From assembly GCA_910890315.1 (NCBI GenBank), contig CAJVGD010000010.1:62001-126000 (forward strand): a DNA stretch of 64,000 nt, read 5' to 3'. The notes beneath the pieces were generated by a model. That model had not been told where the DNA came from, did no database searches, and worked only from the letters and a program-made list of their open reading frames with translations. The translations under genes were made by a program, and so were the position numbers. Origin of the DNA: Serendipita indica DSM 11827. Its lineage: Eukaryota > Basidiomycota > Agaricomycetes > Sebacinales > Serendipitaceae. Below, in pieces: positions 1 to 11,449 of the stretch (the first letter of the stretch is position 1; the number at the start of each line of letters is the position of its first letter).

Positions 1-397
1 AACAACACTACGGCAATTCAGCCGATCAGCGTTGGTATGTAGCCTATTCGGATGCCTCACCTCTATACTCATGCGGCGAAAAGGTTTCTTTGATCCGAGC
101 GGCACGGTCTATACGCCCGCTCTACTCTTCAAGGACGTTCCGTACGTATTTCTGGTCGCGTCCACGTCGTTTCTGAGCCTTTAAATCTAGTGTCGACAGC
201 AGTGTTGTCGCGGAGTTTACTCCTATCCTCAGATGCTACGCTTCGTCCCAGTATCAAGAGCGCCAGTTCATCAAGGGCAATGTCCAGGGATATATTCATT
301 GGGAGCAGGATCTTACAAAGGTCACCCCAACTCTGTGTTCAACCTTAAGCAGGATTTCCAGACTGGCGAGTACAGCCTTACACTCGTACCGTCTTAA
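1..397 (+). pseudogene. S1: 3' end of a family-S gene, cut by the window edge
   Basis: This is the last part of a gene of the unrecognised family S, whose best copy is S5. The final exon (about 199-397) reads VVAEFTPILRCYASSQYQE, then IHWEQDLTKV and TGEYSLTLVPS before TAA. These match the S5 C-terminus (VVCKYHPILRAYMTSDYQE, MIWERDLAQL, TGQYSLSP). An upstream exon, FFDPSGTVYTPALLFKDVP, matches the KDPEAILYFPKIG segment. The reading frame changes between the WEQDL and TGEYSL segments (about 320-345), so the copy looks frameshifted by one base, although a very small intron cannot be excluded. The 5' part lies outside the window. Function unknown. Confidence 0.6.
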
Positions 398-1344
398 ACT
401 TGGGTCATGCGCTAGTTCGCGACGTGTCCGCCAATCGTCGTCTATGAAATATAGTCAATTTCTCTTTAACGAGCGAGTGCTAGGAATCAGGAGCCTTGGT
501 TTGTGCACGCGAGCGCGCAGCTTGGGGTCGAATAACGTCTTTCGTCGATTCAAGTAAAGGGAGATGCGCAAGTAGCTCGTGATCTCGAGGGCCAGTCGCA
601 GTTCCGTGACGGTCTTTGATTTGATTCAGTGGAGCCCGAGGTCTAAGTGGTTCGTCTTCTTGTGAGAGGCGTCGCGGCGGCTTGATTCGCTAGATTTGGC
701 TACTTCCACCATTCTTTTGATCTTGGGTGGCTCCCTAATTTTTCTAGAGTCGCTCGCCAGAATCCCTCCGTCATCGGTCTCCAGTCTAAGGGGCCTGGCC
801 CAAGTTTCTGCAATATTTGCCACGTGTCGACAACGTGCTGGAGGGCATATGTCGCTGAGAACAATGCTCGGAAACCCTGGAGCCGCGAATAGCTAGCCTG
901 GACTGTGTTGGGCGCGGAGACGGCGGAGGGAATCGCATGTCAATACAATAGAATAACAAAGGAATTAATAGAAGACGGGCTAACGACACAAGAACAACGA
1001 GTGCCGTTCTCGGACACAAAGCAAGGCCACCAACCTTGCTCCCGCCCGTTTCTGTCCTTTTTCAAGAGGGGATTTGTAGTTTGTCGCGTGTCTACAACGT
1101 GCAATCCAATCCTCTTTTCCTCCACGTCTCCTCTCCGCCACTCCCTCTGCTCCTGACGACTTTTCCGATCCGCCTACCGCTTTTCCCCCTGCCTTTTGTC
1201 GCTCATCACCGTCTTTACTGGCTACATTCTTCTCCCATTCGACTAGAAACCCGTTTTGCACCCCTCCCGTACGTGTCGCACGATCAATACCAATTCTCCA
1301 ACACGTTCCGCGCCGCTGATCCACCTTGTCGCAGATCTCTGATA
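398..1344. other. Intergenic / 5' leader, no gene seen
   Basis: No convincing gene. The last 300 bases are pyrimidine-rich (CT tracts), as is common in fungal promoters and leaders. The frame of the next gene stays open upstream to 1036, but that stretch has no homology I recognise and is better read as leader. Confidence 0.5.
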
Positions 1345-3837
1345 ATGTCTACCATCTCCTCGATGCCCCCTTCGACCCCAGAGGTTGCCTCTGGTCTCCC
1401 CGAGAGCACTCAACCAGGTCTCTACTTTATCATCCGTCGCCGAAATGCTCTCGTTCCTCTTCCTTTGCTTCCTCCGCTCCCACCAAATGCCGTCGTCACC
1501 AACGTACGCGTCGTGCACAACTACAGCGGCCCTCTTGGTGTCTCGACGAGCACCGTCAATGTTACCGTCAACACTGTCGAGGAGAAGCAAGTCCCCACTG
1601 ATGAGGAAGAGGAGGTCAAGGAACCTGTTGTGACTGTCGAAAATGGCGAACAGACTATCACTGTTCTTTCCACTGCCCCTTCGTCTCCCACCTCTCCAAC
1701 TTCTCCTACGAGCCCCACCAGGCGCTCCTCTTTTTTCTTCTCGTCCAAAAACAAGTCATCCAGCAAACGCCCACGCCACCAGCGCCGCCGCTCCTGCCCT
1801 GCGCCCGCCCGCGCTAGTCCTCCGGCCAATGCCACCTCGTTCCCGACACCTTGCGTTCCTCCGCGTGCCAATACAACTCCAGCGGTTGTTACGCTATCCT
1901 CGGTAGAAGAGAGCAAGGAGGGAGCTACCGCAGAGCCAGAGTCGCCAAAGCCCAAAAAGGGTTCCAAGAAGACTATCAAGACCACGTCGATCACTCTCGA
2001 CGCGCCGTATAGCCTCTTTGGTGGCCCTCGACGCCCTCGTTCGACCGTTATCGTCGATGTGCGCTTGGTCGATGTCCCGAATGTTCCAGAGGCTAGCCAG
2101 GCAGCACCTACGTCTCCTCCTGCGTCGTTGTCTCCTCCGCCTACGATGCAACGTGCTCGTCTAGGCCCCTTGTCGATGCCGCTTTCCCTCAGAAAGCCAC
2201 GCTTTGCGCATGTGCGAACGACACCAGTCTCTCCCTCTGCTTACACTGACAACGCCAACACTATTGTCAAGCGTCCTCTTCTCAGGCGCATGCCTCATAT
2301 TTCGCCACCACCTCGACCTGCCCCGACGACTCAGCCTCCTCGTCGCCCAACCGAGGCACCCGCGAAGCCGGCAATGTCAACCCAGGCTATGCCAGCAAGG
2401 CCAGAGTGGAATCGTCCCCGTGTGAGCAGTCTGCTCGTTACGGCTCCCGTTGTGACGTTGGACTGTGCCCGTGAGGAGGACCAAGAAATGACACCTGTCC
2501 TTCGTGGAAACCGTGCCGCGCTTCACCTTGCTCTACCAGGTCGCATCATCTCTTCTTCTCGCAAGTTTAGCCCTCGTCCCTTTGATGTCCATGGCGGCAT
2601 TCAAATGCGCATGACTCCTGTCCCGAGCCGTGCCCCCCGCAAGACTGGGTCGAGACTTGCTATGCTCCGCTGGGCCGTTCTTAACCAGAGCGGCCCAGAG
2701 GTTGGCAGGCGTATCCTCAGTGTTGGCGTGAGGCTCGCTCAGGAGATCTGGGAGGCTGAAAAGCTCGTCGAAGACGAAGTTTCCCACTCATCTGCGACCC
2801 CTGCAAGACAAGGAGGCGAGGTTATCAAGCACTGGTTCGAGGACGACGAGGACGAAATGGATGTACAGCCATCCTTTGCCGTGTCCGAAGAAGCCTCTTC
2901 TTCGGCTGAGAATGCTTTGTCGTCCACGCCCAAGGTCGACGTGGAACTTGCCTTGGAACGTGAGCGTATTGCCGAAGAGTGCATCCGCGAGCTGGAGGAT
3001 ATGGAAGTCGACGGACTCCACGGTATGTTCCTTTTCATTCCCCTTGTTGACACCCTCTGATTTAGCTCAGGTATCACCACGGGTGTCTCTTTATCGACCT
3101 CTGCTACACAAGATCTGGTAACAGAGACTCAAGTCGTGACAGAAACCTCTGCGCAGCCTACCTCTCCGTCTATTCATTCCTTTCGGACCAACGTTCATGG
3201 AGTCGCTTTGGCCGCTCCTACGACCACGTCTGCCTGTTCTACCGTCTCTGAATCTCCATCCAGTGTCCAGGTTGAAGAAATGGTGGACGTGGTTACAGAA
3301 ATTGTCGACTCGTATCGTCATTCTGCCGGCGTTGTCGATCGTGACATCTCGACTGCCACTATTCAGCAGGTGGACAGTGACGTCTCCATGAGCGACCCTG
3401 CGACGCTTTCTGTGGTCTCAGGGGCTCCAAAGGTCTCCTCCAAAGGTCTCCAGACCACCGTCGACGTCATCATAACCGACATGGCTGAGCACGACCACCA
3501 AATTCGCGCGGCGGATTTGGATTCAGATGGAGATACCACGGATGCGTCGGAAGATAGTTCGTCTGGCGATACATCTTCGGATGACTCTGATGACGGTTCG
3601 TCGGACGACGAACTGCCAACGATGGACGTCGACGACGACTCTTCCGCAGACTGCGTGATACATGGCCCAATTGCTGATCAGGACGACGTTCCTCAGTCTT
3701 GTCCTCGTGTTCGCCTCCAGTTCCGTCTGTCGTTGGATACGTCCATGTTCCCTTCCGAGGCGAACAACAAGGAGGGAATGAGCGCCGCAATCTCAGCTCA
3801 CAACGTGACGAACTGGGTCCTTAACGCGGTCGCTTGA
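1345..3837 (+). CDS. Unknown Ser/Pro/Thr-rich protein with acidic C-terminus
   Basis: Two exons, 1345-3022 and 3071-3837, with a 48-bp intron (GTATG...CTCAG); the junction completes a Gly codon and keeps frame. The product is about 814 residues. I chose the ATG at 1345 because it has A at -3 and follows a CT-rich leader; the frame is open to an ATG at 1036, which would add 103 residues. The protein is low-complexity: Ser/Pro tracts (SPTSPTSPTSPTRRSS), many Pro-rich stretches, basic patches (KNKSSSKRPRHQRRR), and a C-terminal Asp/Ser-rich block around 3530-3650. No signal peptide, membrane segment or catalytic domain is recognised. Composition suggests a disordered regulatory or nuclear protein, but this is only inference. 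Confidence 0.75.
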
Positions 3838-4445
3838 CTAGCTCTGGCCCTCATAAGTGGTGATAACTCGGGCATGCTTGGCCCTGTGGGTATCCTTTTA
3901 GGCCAATTCGTCAAGAGTACGTGGGCATTTGTTTGCTCGGAGAATAACCATCTACCTACCTACACCTACCCCCTCCCAGCGCTAGACGCTGTGGGCTCAC
4001 GACCTTGACGCCACTCTACGATGTGACACGACTCTACACTATCGCTCTTTAAACTACTTTCCGCTTTGACCGTACCCTCTTCCTTCGCGATACGCCCCAA
4101 CCTCGTTCTGCCGTCTCCGCCCCCGACTTGCCCTTTTCCCCTTCGTCTCCACCTTCGATTCATAGCCGTTCACCGCTCCTCTCCTTCCCCTCGTGTATCG
4201 CGAACCAGGTCGTTCAACGCCGCCGTTTGAGCTCCCGAATGTGGACACATAACGCGCGCGTTCCCTCTGATACTCTCACTATTTCAGCTTTCTCTTCGTG
4301 ATATCTGTGTTCTTTATTCGGCATTTGCTTCCTTCGTGATTCGGATGCGCCCTCTCGTCGGGCGTATTCATCTTCGGAGCCTTTGTACTTACGACCATTG
4401 ACGAATATTCACGTATCTGGGAAATTTTTTCCATCACTCTGAGTT
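3838..4445. other. Intergenic, likely 3' UTR of the preceding gene
   Basis: CT-rich, no reading frame with recognisable content on either strand. Confidence 0.4.
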
Positions 4446-4448
4446 TGC

Positions 4449-4542
4449 GCGAGATCATCGCCAGTCAGCTGATTTGGCAACAAGACCTGCACAAATTCGC
4501 CCCTTAGTAGACCGCCTGGAGATTGACCCACGACGATTAAGG
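4449..4542 (+). pseudogene. Relic of a family-S last exon
   Basis: A 94-base stretch reads REIIASQLIWQQDLHKFAP, two stops, then TAWRLTHDD. It aligns with the GEIQTGMIWERDLAQL...TNWRLTYNG segment of S5. Two adjacent stop codons and the absence of neighbouring exons make it a dead fragment. It extends the S array to the left of S2. Confidence 0.55.
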
Positions 4543-5371
4543 TAAACATGTATCTCAGCAGTCACTGGTCATTTCTTAAGTGAATACCATGATACGCTTG
4601 ATAAGCCTCCCAATCCGTTAGCTCATCAAGAGGCCCCCAAGCCATCATTCCGCTCGGAGAGACGCTCCCCTGCTCGGGATACATAGACGTATAGTTATAT
4701 TTGCGCATGGTGGAGACACATGGATATGCCTTATCCTGTCAGATACCTACTTGGCAAAGCCAAGCCGACGCCCAGGTCAGTAAACCCGTGAATTTCACAT
4801 CTGCTTTTCATTCTCCCAATCCAAATACATGGAACGTGACATATTTCATCTCGTAGCGGCCTCGTTTTCGTGGTGAATGCGCTAGGAAAGCGAAGCTAGC
4901 CAGCACTGGTGCTGGCGAGCAGAGGAGTGCCAGCTATGTAATGGGTAACGTATAGCGATTCCGTTTGGGATGAGACAGAAACTACTCGGGTACCATCTTG
5001 CCGAATAATTGGTCTCATTTTTCATCCTCTTGACATACTTCGTCGGTAGGCTTGTCTGCACTCTAAACATTTCTACATACGATAGCCCGCAAATGTTTGC
5101 CAAGTCAGAGTTACAGCAGTTGTGGGTCGAATGGCGCATACATTGGCTCCGGAGATTGAAAGTCGCCGTGGCAGTGGGAGGACGGTAATGGAAAGCTTAT
5201 TCAATTCATTGTACAAATACACGAGCTCCGTATTCCGCTTTATCTGAGCTTCCCCAGCCATTGTATCGGATTGTTTGCTAGATTGCTCTCCCCCACATTG
5301 TCTCAATCGAAGGTATGGATCTTTGCATACCACGCACGCGATTTCCTCTCACTGTAGACTCGAATAAGAGA
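4543..5371. other. Intergenic with a possible minus-strand family-S trace
   Basis: No intact gene. On the minus strand near 4570-4720 a frame contains GMMAWGPLDELTDWEAY, weakly like the GMIWERDLAQLEDTTNWRLTY region of S5. The match is too weak to call a gene. The rest holds nothing recognised. Confidence 0.25.
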
Positions 5372-6531
5372 ATGGCAAGTATAGTCAAGAAAAGACTCAT
5401 CTTCAAAGCCAAGTCGGTGTCTCTCCGAAATGGGCAATCTCAGATTGCCTTATTAACTATCACGCTTATCGCAGGGAAGGAGCAATTCCGAATCCAATCG
5501 ATATTTTGCTCACATTCTGCGATGTCGACGACGTAAAGTTCAAGCGAGATGGCGCCAAATTGGTCGCCTGGAAGTGCGTCTTCTCGCATGTTGCCTAGTC
5601 CGTGCATGGTTTGATATATACTTTGGTTAGGGTCATCAAGTTTCCCGCACAGAGTGCGTAACGTCATTCTCTCCAAGATAAAAGAGAATTGATCTGGGAT
5701 TTGATGCCATTGGGATAGGATCAGCTTCTGCCAGAGTGACATATCGACGCGAGTACGTCCCTTATTATCCAACTTCATATAAAACTCAAAAGTATCGAAG
5801 ATTCTGCTTCATACACCCGCAGGTCAACACAGGGAATATCATTTTTCCTTCCACGAATATTCCCCTCAAAGTAGGTATACTATCATCACCAAATGACACG
5901 TCGAGACTGAAGATTTGTGCCGCAGCTTGGCGAGCAAACCAGCCTCATCGACGAGACTGGCACTGGTGATGCCGAATTTGCGGTACTCCTACGTTCTGTC
6001 AATGACAACATATTCTGACCTGCCGCTCAGAAAAGCACCAACTTTACCGATAAAACCTCCATTCGGGTGGAGAACAAAACGACTGTCATGCAAGATATCG
6101 CGGTAGGTGAGACAATATAACCAGTTGTTAAATTAAGCCTTCGTGTCACTGAGAATTCAAAGGGATGAGCCAGGGACATGCCACTGAACCAGATATAATA
6201 TACTGGTACGAAGACGTCGGGTGAGAGTGCTCCGTTCAATTTGCTGCTACCAATTGATTTCTTTCTGTACCTCTGAACGGATAGCGTCGACCAATTCCGG
6301 GTCTTCAAGCCGCTCACCGTCCTATTCCCTTATGCGGTTCCGAATTACGACAAAGGTGTTCTTGCGACGCAAGGTTTGCCAGACAAACCGATGGACCCTA
6401 TCGATCTCCTGAGCCTCAAACCCGAAACAACATGGTACTTGACATACGAAGGCAGCGGCGGAACATACAAGTTAACAATGACTGAACCACTGGACGAAGA
6501 GGACCGTGATGCTGGGGATGGTCGACAGTAG
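5372..6531 (+). CDS. S2: family-S protein (unknown function)
   Basis: Start MASIVKKRLIFKAK at 5372 aligns with the S5 start MSNQFKKKLIIRAS. A second exon reads ILLTFCDVDDVKFKRDGAK then LVAWK, matching TLLLTFKPLEDIG...KVAWK. The last exon has RVFKPLTVLFPYAVPNYDK and TTWYLTYEGSGGTYKLT, matching the family C-terminus, and ends at TAG 6529-6531. It lies on the same strand as S3-S5, head to tail. The middle exons (about 5600-6220) are more diverged than in S4/S5 and I could not place every splice site, so the copy may be partly decayed. Function unknown. Confidence 0.55.
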
Positions 6532-6972
6532 GAAAGCTCTCATTCCGTCACATGCTCCTGCATTATTGTAATCCATAGCACTTCTGGGCCCTATGTACAT
6601 GCTGGCAGTTTAGCGACGACTGACAGCAAGCGCGGATTGAATGTCAAGTGATCCAGTTTGCGATGTGGAACCAACGAAGAGAGAGTGATAGCTGCAAGAT
6701 GACTGTCTAATTTCAACCCTCCCTTAATCCAATGAGTCGCGATGCTGCCGGGATTGTGTAGTCAGTCGGATTTCTAATCCAATATCCAACGAAGTGTCCC
6801 GGATCCTCCGACTCTCACCAGGTTTTTCGGAGAATCTCATCTTCCGGTGTCTCCGTCCCCTTCAATCGGGTTACAATCAGCCAGCGATCTCGTTTATCGA
6901 TTGGGGTGACCTATATAGCTAGAGGGGATGTCCTTTCGTTTGACACCTACTTAACTTGGTGGACTACTCACT
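6532..6972. other. Intergenic between S2 and S3
   Basis: Nothing recognised; presumably S2 3' UTR and S3 promoter. Confidence 0.4.
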
Positions 6973-7931
6973 ATGGATGAAATCCACAGGAACATCACCA
7001 TCAGAGCCGAGTAGTCACACTTTCGGCGGCTGAAGATATCAGCTAACGTCCTCGAAAGCTCCATTAGGCCCCACCCAATCAGACTCTTGCTGACGTTTCA
7101 GCCCTTGGACGTTACTTCACAAAGCCCGACGAATCCGTACTGGAAGTAGGTTCATGATAAAGTTTGATGCATACGCTAAACGAGATTTAGAGTGATTGAT
7201 TTTCCCACAAGTCGTCAGTTACATATAACCCCACCCACAAACGTTGAATTATTCCAGCTCCCAGGCTCGCGACCGTCGAGTTTGTGAACAGGCGTGCTCC
7301 TTGCCAAGAAAGTTTCGTACGCTAACTTGGCCTTCAGACTCGCGTTCATTAGTCCTCAGAAGGTCAGGGGTAACCTTGTTGAGGCTTCGACTTTTGCTCC
7401 AATCGATATCGGAGGAGCTGTGAAATTCATTTCAGACGGAGAGAACGTCATTAGTATCGTTGCAAGCGACTAGTCTGTTCCTTGAACAGAATCTTACCCC
7501 GAGGCGCAAAAGCCCACGGATGACGGCGCGCATCCGGATTTTATTACGGCCAAGAACCAATCAGGCGAATGTCTCGATATCCAAATTGGTGCGCTTGCGG
7601 AGGGTTCTATGCTAGATATCTTACTCTGGTTTCTCATTCAGGATTATTGCCAAATGCCGACGCAATTCCTGAGCCCATTTTGTTATTTGGTCGAGTCCCG
7701 TAAGTGTCACCTCACAAGTTTTCATTTTCTGACAAAGGATGTAAAAGGGATCAATCAGAAGTAGTTGCTAAGTTCACACCAATCTTGCGTATCTATCTCC
7801 AAGCCCGTGATGTCGCCGGGGAGATCCCTTCTTCAGTGATACTGAAGGAGCAAAATCTCCTCGAATTAAGTGCGCAAACGACCTGGAGGCTTCACTATGA
7901 TACCGCTACCGGGATTTATTCCCTTTCTTGA
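6973..7931 (+). CDS. S3: family-S protein, divergent, possibly decayed
   Basis: First exon MDEIHRNITIRAE at 6973; then LLLTFQPLDVTSQSPTNPYWK (two blocks split at the usual place), LAFISPQKVRGNLVEASTF with PIDIGGAVKF, HPDFITAKNQSGECLDIQIG, IPEPILLFGRVP, and a last exon KRDQSEVVAKFTPILRIYL...TTWRLHYDTATGIYSLS ending in TGA at 7931. The block order is the same as in S4 and S5. Some expected donors are non-standard (GTAGT after the first exon, GTAGG after YWK), so either unusual splicing or early decay is possible. Function unknown. Confidence 0.5.
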
Positions 7932-8226
7932 GCTTTCAGATACATCACTCGTATATAGTCACACGTCAAAGGCCGCTCTGTCATGCCAAGTCCTTCTCTG
8001 AATCTTTTCGCGAGTTGTGCCCTTTGAACCGAGCGAATGCGAACACATACTATACAATGTCAATATCCGTACTCTCCGGCCTCTTGGATGCGGTACGTAG
8101 AGAAGACTCGACAATGTGTATCTAATAAAAACTCGAATGCGTCAGTAGTTGAGGAGGTTGCTATAAAAAGGTGGCTTCTTGTCACCTGCGAGAATTCTCC
8201 CCTCCTCATATTTTACGCTCACCGAC

Positions 8227-9249
8227 ATGTCTGACATCAAGAAAAAGATGACATTTAAGGCAGAGTGAGTATTTCAGTGACATGCGCGCTGTATTTGGCA
8301 GACTAGTTAAGTAGGGGGATCAACAAGCCATGCAAGCTCCTCCTGACATTTACGAAGCTGGAAGGCCTTGGCGAGGCGCAGCTGCAGAATTGCTGGAGGT
8401 AATCTAATATTGCGAAGGGTGCCTCTACTAATTGATATTGAAGAGTCATAGAGTTCGCTGCAAGATGTAAGTGTTGGTTACAGAGATTAGTTCATGTTGG
8501 CCAGAATATGCTACTACAGCTGCAAGAACTGCAACTGTGGAGTATGTGCACCAGTGGGTACGGCTGGCAGCGATGGCTGGAGCTAATCCCTGTCTAGGCT
8601 CGTCGTCATCATCCCTCAAATAACCTATGACAATGTGATCAATCCTTTGACGTATATACCTGTCAAAGTCAGTCAGCTCCCTCAGACAAATTCTATTTTC
8701 ACATATTTCCAGGTCGGCGGAGCAGTCAAGCTAGTCCGGGATAAAGAGAATGGTATTCAGATTATTGTAAGCGATATTGAAGCTATCCATTTTTGAACTT
8801 AACTACCAATATTCAAGCCTACAGAGAAAGGAACCATGCCAGACTTCGTTGTAGCCAGTAACGAAACTGGAGGAACTCTGAACGTTCAAATTGGTATGTT
8901 GCCTACAGCTTAGTATACTTTTGATGTCCGACTTCTTTCTCTCTTGTGTTTCTGAGCAGGCCTGATACCCAACCCACGAAAGGACCCAGATCCGATTGTG
9001 AACTTTCCAGAAGTTCTGTGAGAGCCAGTTCCTGATCACCTATGTCGACTTATCATATCTAGGAACTCTCATTCAGTGGAGTTCAAATTCGAACCAATCT
9101 TATACGCCTACATTACGTCAGACGTGACAAATGCTCCCTCAAGTACAAGTGAAATCCAGTCGCCGAGTATTTGGGAGCAGGATTTGACCAAGCTGGGTGA
9201 TGAGACCTATTGGAAGTTGACGTACAACGAACAGCGCGGAACGTACTAG
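8227..9249 (+). CDS. S4: family-S protein
   Basis: Begins MSDIKKKMTFKAE at 8227 followed by a GTGAG donor. Later exons read KPCKLLLTFTKLEGLGEAQ, LVVIIPQITYDNVINPLTY, VGGAVKLVRDKENGIQII, PTEKGTMPDFVVASNETGG, LIPNPRKDPDPIVNFPEV, and a last exon from NSHSVEFKFEPILYAYITS to YWKLTYNEQRGTY, ending in TAG at 9247-9249. The product stops soon after the TGxY motif, without the S-L-x-P tail of S5. Small exons split by 45-60 bp introns match S5. Cytosolic by default, since no signal peptide is seen. Function unknown. Confidence 0.6.
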
Positions 9250-10110
9250 TTGCTCCTAGATGATTGATTAGTCCTCGCATATGTCAGCAGCGAACAAAAC
9301 TGCAATCAGCCTATATGTAGTCAGAGTGAACGGCACACTGAATTGAAGCCGAACGCAAGGATTTTACACAGAGCTTCGCTCGTTTGTAAAAACCAGGAGG
9401 TCTAAAGTTCGTAAAATGCTCCTGTGTCCCGGAGATTGACAAACGCCGCACTGAAATGTGAGTCGTAGGGTGCCGGCCGATTTGCGACAAGAATGAAATG
9501 CGGACACGCCCCATTCAGGTTGGATCCCTTCGGCCAGCAATAAGCGCTCCAGGGTAGCAGTTCTAAAAGATCACCTGTGAGGTATCGTCGAAGTATGTCC
9601 CCAACGGCGCAACGGGTGCCCCGCTCAATGGCTTCCGTCCTCCTAGCGCTCAGGTGACCCGAACGTGTGTGTGGCCCGAAAAATGTCTATTCCGCTCATA
9701 CTGACCAAAGTTTCTCTTCCTCTTATTCATTGAGATTTTTTAAAAAAAATCTGCATGATATTAATCGTTATCTCTCATCTCGGGCAGCGAAAATCAGAAT
9801 GGAAGTAGACTGAAGAATTCAAATGAGGACATATACTCGTTTAGAGAGTTTCTGCAATTCAAAATACCACATTAGATGCCCCCACCGTCCTCTGACTTCA
9901 ACTGTATACTGTATGTCCGTCCTCTCCACCATCAGTTTGCGCTGTGTGAGATGTCACCATCCTCTCATATCTCCGCGGAGACTCCAAGTCTCCGCTGGGA
10001 GTGACATGTGCGTGCTCGCCTGGTATAAGAGTGAGCTTGGTCCTCAGTATCATCTTGCCAGTCGTTGCAGACATCCTTGATCTCGAAAACAGTCTCTCAA
10101 ATCTGCAGAA
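9250..10110. other. Intergenic between S4 and S5
   Basis: No gene seen. A short A-run lies near 9740. Presumed S4 3' UTR and S5 promoter. Confidence 0.4.
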
Positions 10111-11165
10111 ATGTCGAACCAATTTAAGAAGAAGCTCATCATCAGAGCCTCGTGAGTGCTACCTGCGTCCAATCTATCAGTCGCATTGATCATCGTCCTA
10201 GTGGCCTCGCAAAGGGTGGAACTCTTCTCCTCACGTTCAAACCTCTCGAAGACATTGGAACTGCACAGCAGAAGGTCGCCTGGAAGTGAGTCGAAGCCCA
10301 TCCGACTACTTTTCTCAACGCTAACAAAGCTCCATAGGGTTATCCCGTTCGCAACCAACAGTTTGTTGTCTCTCCCGACATATAAATAACATATTAAGCC
10401 TTAATTAGCCAACAAGAAGGCTCAAGCCGAATACGTGAACCAGTATGTTGCAGAATTTGCGTCATCCTTTACGACGCACTCACCAACATTTTATAGGCTC
10501 GTTTTTATTGGTCCCCAGATCGATGACGACAACTTGATCAGCCCATCGACTTTCGGGAATGTCAACGTACGCTTCACCTTTATGTAGCTACTACACCTCA
10601 CCTCGCATAGGTCGGCGGTGCAGTAGACTTTACTTTGGACTCGGACAAGAACCTCTTGATCAGCGTGAGCGCCAGTACTCCAGATATATCCAGCAAAAAC
10701 TTACCTAGAGAACTAGGATACCGACAAGAACAAGAGGCCCGGCTTTGTGGTTGCAACAAACAGCACTGGAAAAATCCAAGACATCGCTATCGGTATGCCC
10801 TTTGACGCGCTCTGTACAGTTACTAACACTTGCACCTCGAACAGGTCTCCAGCCCAACCCCAAGAAGGATCCGGAGGCGATCTTATACTTCCCAAAAATC
10901 GGGTGCATTTCTCGTCTCTACTTGAATCTAACTGCCATCTAACAAGAGAAATAGTAACACGTCGCAAGTCGTCTGCAAGTATCATCCCATTTTGCGCGCC
11001 TACATGACCTCGGACTACCAGGAGACTGAAGTTATCTCTGGTGAGATCCAGACGGGTATGATCTGGGAGAGGGACCTCGCTCAGCTCGAGGATACAACAA
11101 ACTGGCGACTTACCTACAACGGTAGCACCGGCCAGTACAGCCTTAGCCCAGACGAGGATTCGTAG
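10111..11165 (+). CDS. S5: family-S protein, best preserved copy
   Basis: Nine exons can be joined in frame with GT-AG introns, giving about 216 residues. Blocks in order: MSNQFKKKLIIRA; SGLAKGGTLLLTFKPLEDIG; KVAWKVIPFATN; KKAQAEYVNQLVFIGPQ; IDDDNLISPSTFGNVN; VGGAVDFTLDSDKNLLIS; RPGFVVATNSTGKIQDIAIG; LQPNPKKDPEAILYFPKIG; and a 65-residue last exon starting VVCKYHPILRAYMTSDYQE, with IWERDLAQL and TGQYSLSPDEDS before TAG. The alternating hydrophobic/polar blocks suggest an all-beta fold (inference). There is no signal peptide, no membrane segment and few Cys. I do not recognise the family. It serves as the reference for S1-S10 in this window. Confidence 0.75.
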
Positions 11166-11449
11166 ACGCCTCCTGTAATATCCTTGCAAACCTTTTTTTG
11201 TCTAGTCGGTGATGCTGTCTTGAGTTCCGGATTGCGCGAGGGGAGGTGGCGTATCCTCGCGTTTAGTGTAAAACGGATCAACTATATCGGGAAGCGCACT
11301 CTGGACACTCCGCCGACAAAGTGGATTCCAACTAATCGTGAGTATTAGATGCTTACTCGAAATGTTCGCTTGTCAAATGAAGGTAAGACATCGCTAGCAT
11401 CAAGTCGGTCGCATTGTAGTACACTTCTAGGGCAACAAGCCTCGTTTAG
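11166..11449. other. Convergent intergenic between S5 and the CE15 gene
   Basis: Short spacer between two gene ends; nothing else seen. Confidence 0.4.

Noticed and set aside
1036-1344. N-terminal 103-residue extension of the first gene
   Set aside because: The stretch is pyrimidine-rich leader-like sequence without protein-like content; the ATG at 1345 has a better context.
10111-11165. Family S as an aegerolysin, lectin or other named beta-sandwich family
   Set aside because: Length and motifs do not fit any family I can recall with certainty; naming it would be a guess.
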